A stretch of 8,698 nt of DNA, taken from the NCBI GenBank assembly GCA_021161885.1, contig JAGGZS010000229.1, positions 1 through 8,698 of the forward strand, written 5' to 3'. Positions 8,159 to 8,698 of this stretch are shown piece after piece; within the stretch, counting starts at the first letter, position 1; every line of letters starts with the position of its first letter. This stretch comes from a bacterium (lineage in GTDB: Bacteria > Auribacterota > Auribacteria > Auribacterales > Auribacteraceae). Both the position numbers and the translations under genes were made by a program. The notes beneath the pieces were generated by a model. It was not told the origin of the DNA, did no database searches, and worked only from the letters and a program-made list of their open reading frames with translations.

Positions 8159-8233
8159 GAGAATATGCCTTGCATTTACACATAAAATAAAGCAGAAACA
8201 AAATTTTAACCGACCGCAAAACAGGGGCTGGTC

Positions 8234-8260
8234 AAACGCTTTTTATTTTAAAGCGTTTTT
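8234..8260. terminator. Hairpin, probable bidirectional terminator between convergent genes
   Basis: AAACGCTTT (8234-8242) pairs perfectly with AAAGCGTTT (8250-8258) around a 7-nt loop. On the + strand the right arm runs into five T residues (8256-8260), as in an intrinsic terminator. On the - strand the stem spans the last codons and the stop codon of the glycosyltransferase gene (stop at 8245-8243 lies in the loop). The stem has only three G-C pairs, so it is weak, but its position between convergent genes suits a shared terminator for the giant gene and the glycosyltransferase. Confidence 0.5.
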
Positions 8261-8650
8261 ATAAACATTATCTGTTTTTTCAGCTATGTAGTCCCATGAC
8301 AAATGCTTTATTAACTTGTAGTTTTTTTTTCCAATAGACTGCGCGTCTTTGCCAATAGCCTTAGTTAAAGCATCTAACAAAGAATTTTCTTTTGAAACAT
8401 TGTATAGGATATTTTTAGTTTTTCCAAGCAGTTCCGTTATAGGTCCAATTGCAGGCACAATAACAGGTTTAGAAAAAGATAAAGCCAGCATAACGGACCC
8501 AGAGGTAAATATCTTTCTGAACGGCAAAACAACGAAATCTGCGCAGTTCATATAAACCTGAATATCATCATCGGCGATTCGAGGTGTGTCATAAAAAGTG
8601 TGTAAATGGTTGTAGTTTTTGATAAATCTTAACAGCTGGTGTAGACTTGA
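8243..8650 (-). CDS. Glycosyltransferase (GT4-type), C-terminal fragment with disrupted 5' side
   Basis: The frame ends with TAA at 8245-8243 and is open back to a stop at 8653-8651. The homologous part reads through 'LLRFIKNYN', 'DDDIQVYMNCADFVVLPF', 'TSGSVMLALSFSKPVIVP' and 'GPITELL', then an Ala/Lys-rich helix and 'LSWDYIAEKTDNVY'. These are the nucleotide-sugar-binding C-terminal half of GT4-type glycosyltransferases, as in polysaccharide or lipid glycosylation. The Met at 8551 lies inside the conserved domain, so it is not the real start, and no convincing start codon occurs between it and the stop at 8653. The N-terminal half, which binds the acceptor, is missing from this frame. The break coincides with a perfect inverted repeat (8647-8674). 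A frameshifted continuation, 'FLFAGF', is readable in another - strand frame at 8688-8674. The gene is either a pseudogene or affected by an error near the window end. It is convergent with the giant gene. Confidence 0.8.
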   Translation of the reverse strand, partial: SSLHQLLRFIKNYNHLHTFYDTPRIADDDIQVYMNCADFVVLPFRKIFTSGSVMLALSFSKPVIVPAIGPITELLGKTKNILYNVSKENSLLDALTKAIGKDAQSIGKKNYKLIKHLSWDYIAEKTDNVYKNALK

Positions 8651-8674
8651 TCAATCAGCGAGCTGATTGATCAA
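8647..8674. repeat. Perfect 13-bp inverted repeat with 2-bp centre
   Basis: TTGATCAATCAGC (8647-8659), GA, GCTGATTGATCAA (8662-8674). As RNA it would form a 12-bp stem with a CGAG tetraloop. Each arm ends in the 8-bp palindrome TTGATCAA, and the two copies (8647-8654 and 8667-8674) are 20 bp apart centre to centre, about two helical turns. No T-run follows on the + strand, so a terminator is unlikely. It overlaps the point where the glycosyltransferase frame breaks. It could be an operator, a hairpin-type insertion scar or an assembly/amplification join. Confidence 0.8.
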
Positions 8675-8686
8675 AATCCAGCAAAA

Positions 8687-8693
8687 AGAAAGG
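8687..8693 (+). promoter_or_regulatory. Shine-Dalgarno-like AGAAAGG near the window edge
   Basis: The purine run ending the window contains AGAAAGG at 8687-8693, with AAGGA at 8690-8694, followed by AAAA to the last base. This is the right composition and placement for a ribosome binding site of a + strand gene starting just past the window. No start codon is visible here, so this is only a suggestion. Equally, the run could be the antisense of coding DNA. Confidence 0.2.
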
Positions 8694-8698
8694 AAAAA

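Larger units (their letters stand above)
7929..8242. other. Intergenic region between convergent genes
   Basis: This stretch of about 310 bp has no credible coding frame on either strand. It contains the MITE-like insertion (7985-8154), about 55 bp of AT-rich sequence after the giant gene, and an AT-rich spacer leading to the hairpin that overlaps the end of the glycosyltransferase gene. Without the insertion and its duplicated ATAA, the gap between the two stop codons would be only about 140 bp. No RNA gene was recognised. Confidence 0.8.

Noticed and set aside
8349..8555. + strand open frame of 68 codons opposite the glycosyltransferase
   Set aside because: It is antisense to clearly conserved glycosyltransferase codons and has no recognisable product.
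8647..8674. FNR/CRP-type binding site (TTGAT...ATCAA)
   Set aside because: TTGAT and ATCAA overlap within TTGATCAA or are 18 bp apart across the repeat; the FNR spacing of 4 bp is not present.
1..8698. tRNA, rRNA, CRISPR array or riboswitch
   Set aside because: No regularly spaced direct DNA repeats, cloverleaf-like segments or conserved RNA motifs were seen by reading; nearly all of the window is coding.

Overview
The window is AT-rich (roughly one third G+C by eye). It looks like chromosomal DNA of a diderm, uncultured-type bacterium. The best clue is a very large exported protein of about 2,370 residues. Its N-terminus ('VQDAHTNYDAQ', 'LIEGA', 'FGVE', 'GGFHTEGI') resembles, from memory, large exported proteins of Candidatus Omnitrophota and related lineages. 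That taxonomic guess is inference from recall and was not tested. A hybrid histidine kinase and a GT4-type glycosyltransferase fit such a genome but do not identify it.

Layout: (1) Positions 1-693, + strand, hold the 3' end of a hybrid sensor histidine kinase: the ATP-binding core followed by a complete receiver domain. The gene starts before the window. (2) Positions 694-827 hold a short intergenic region with a good sigma-70-type promoter (exact TATAAT, 17-bp spacer) about 60 bp ahead of the next start. (3) Positions 828-7928, + strand, hold one giant ORF. It encodes a signal peptide, a ChaN/Tiki/TraB-like domain with a long helical insertion, an unassigned region, a field of variant leucine-rich (LRV-like) helical repeats, a TPR-like segment, a large unassigned helical region with a degenerate zincin-like motif, and a possible HAD-like C-terminal domain. 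(4) Positions 7929-8242 are non-coding. They hold a 170-bp MITE-like insertion (imperfect terminal inverted repeats, ATAA target duplication) and a hairpin that probably terminates transcription between the convergent genes. (5) Positions 8243-8650, - strand, hold the C-terminal part of a GT4-type glycosyltransferase. Its frame breaks at a perfect 13-bp inverted repeat (8647-8674) near the window end.

No pathway links the three genes. The kinase may regulate unlinked targets. The giant gene has its own promoter and is probably a single-gene transcript. The glycosyltransferase belongs to an opposing unit, now damaged or mis-assembled at its 5' side. The most novel item is the giant exported protein: only its N-terminal domain, its repeats and perhaps its C-terminal domain resemble known folds, and more than half of it is unassigned.
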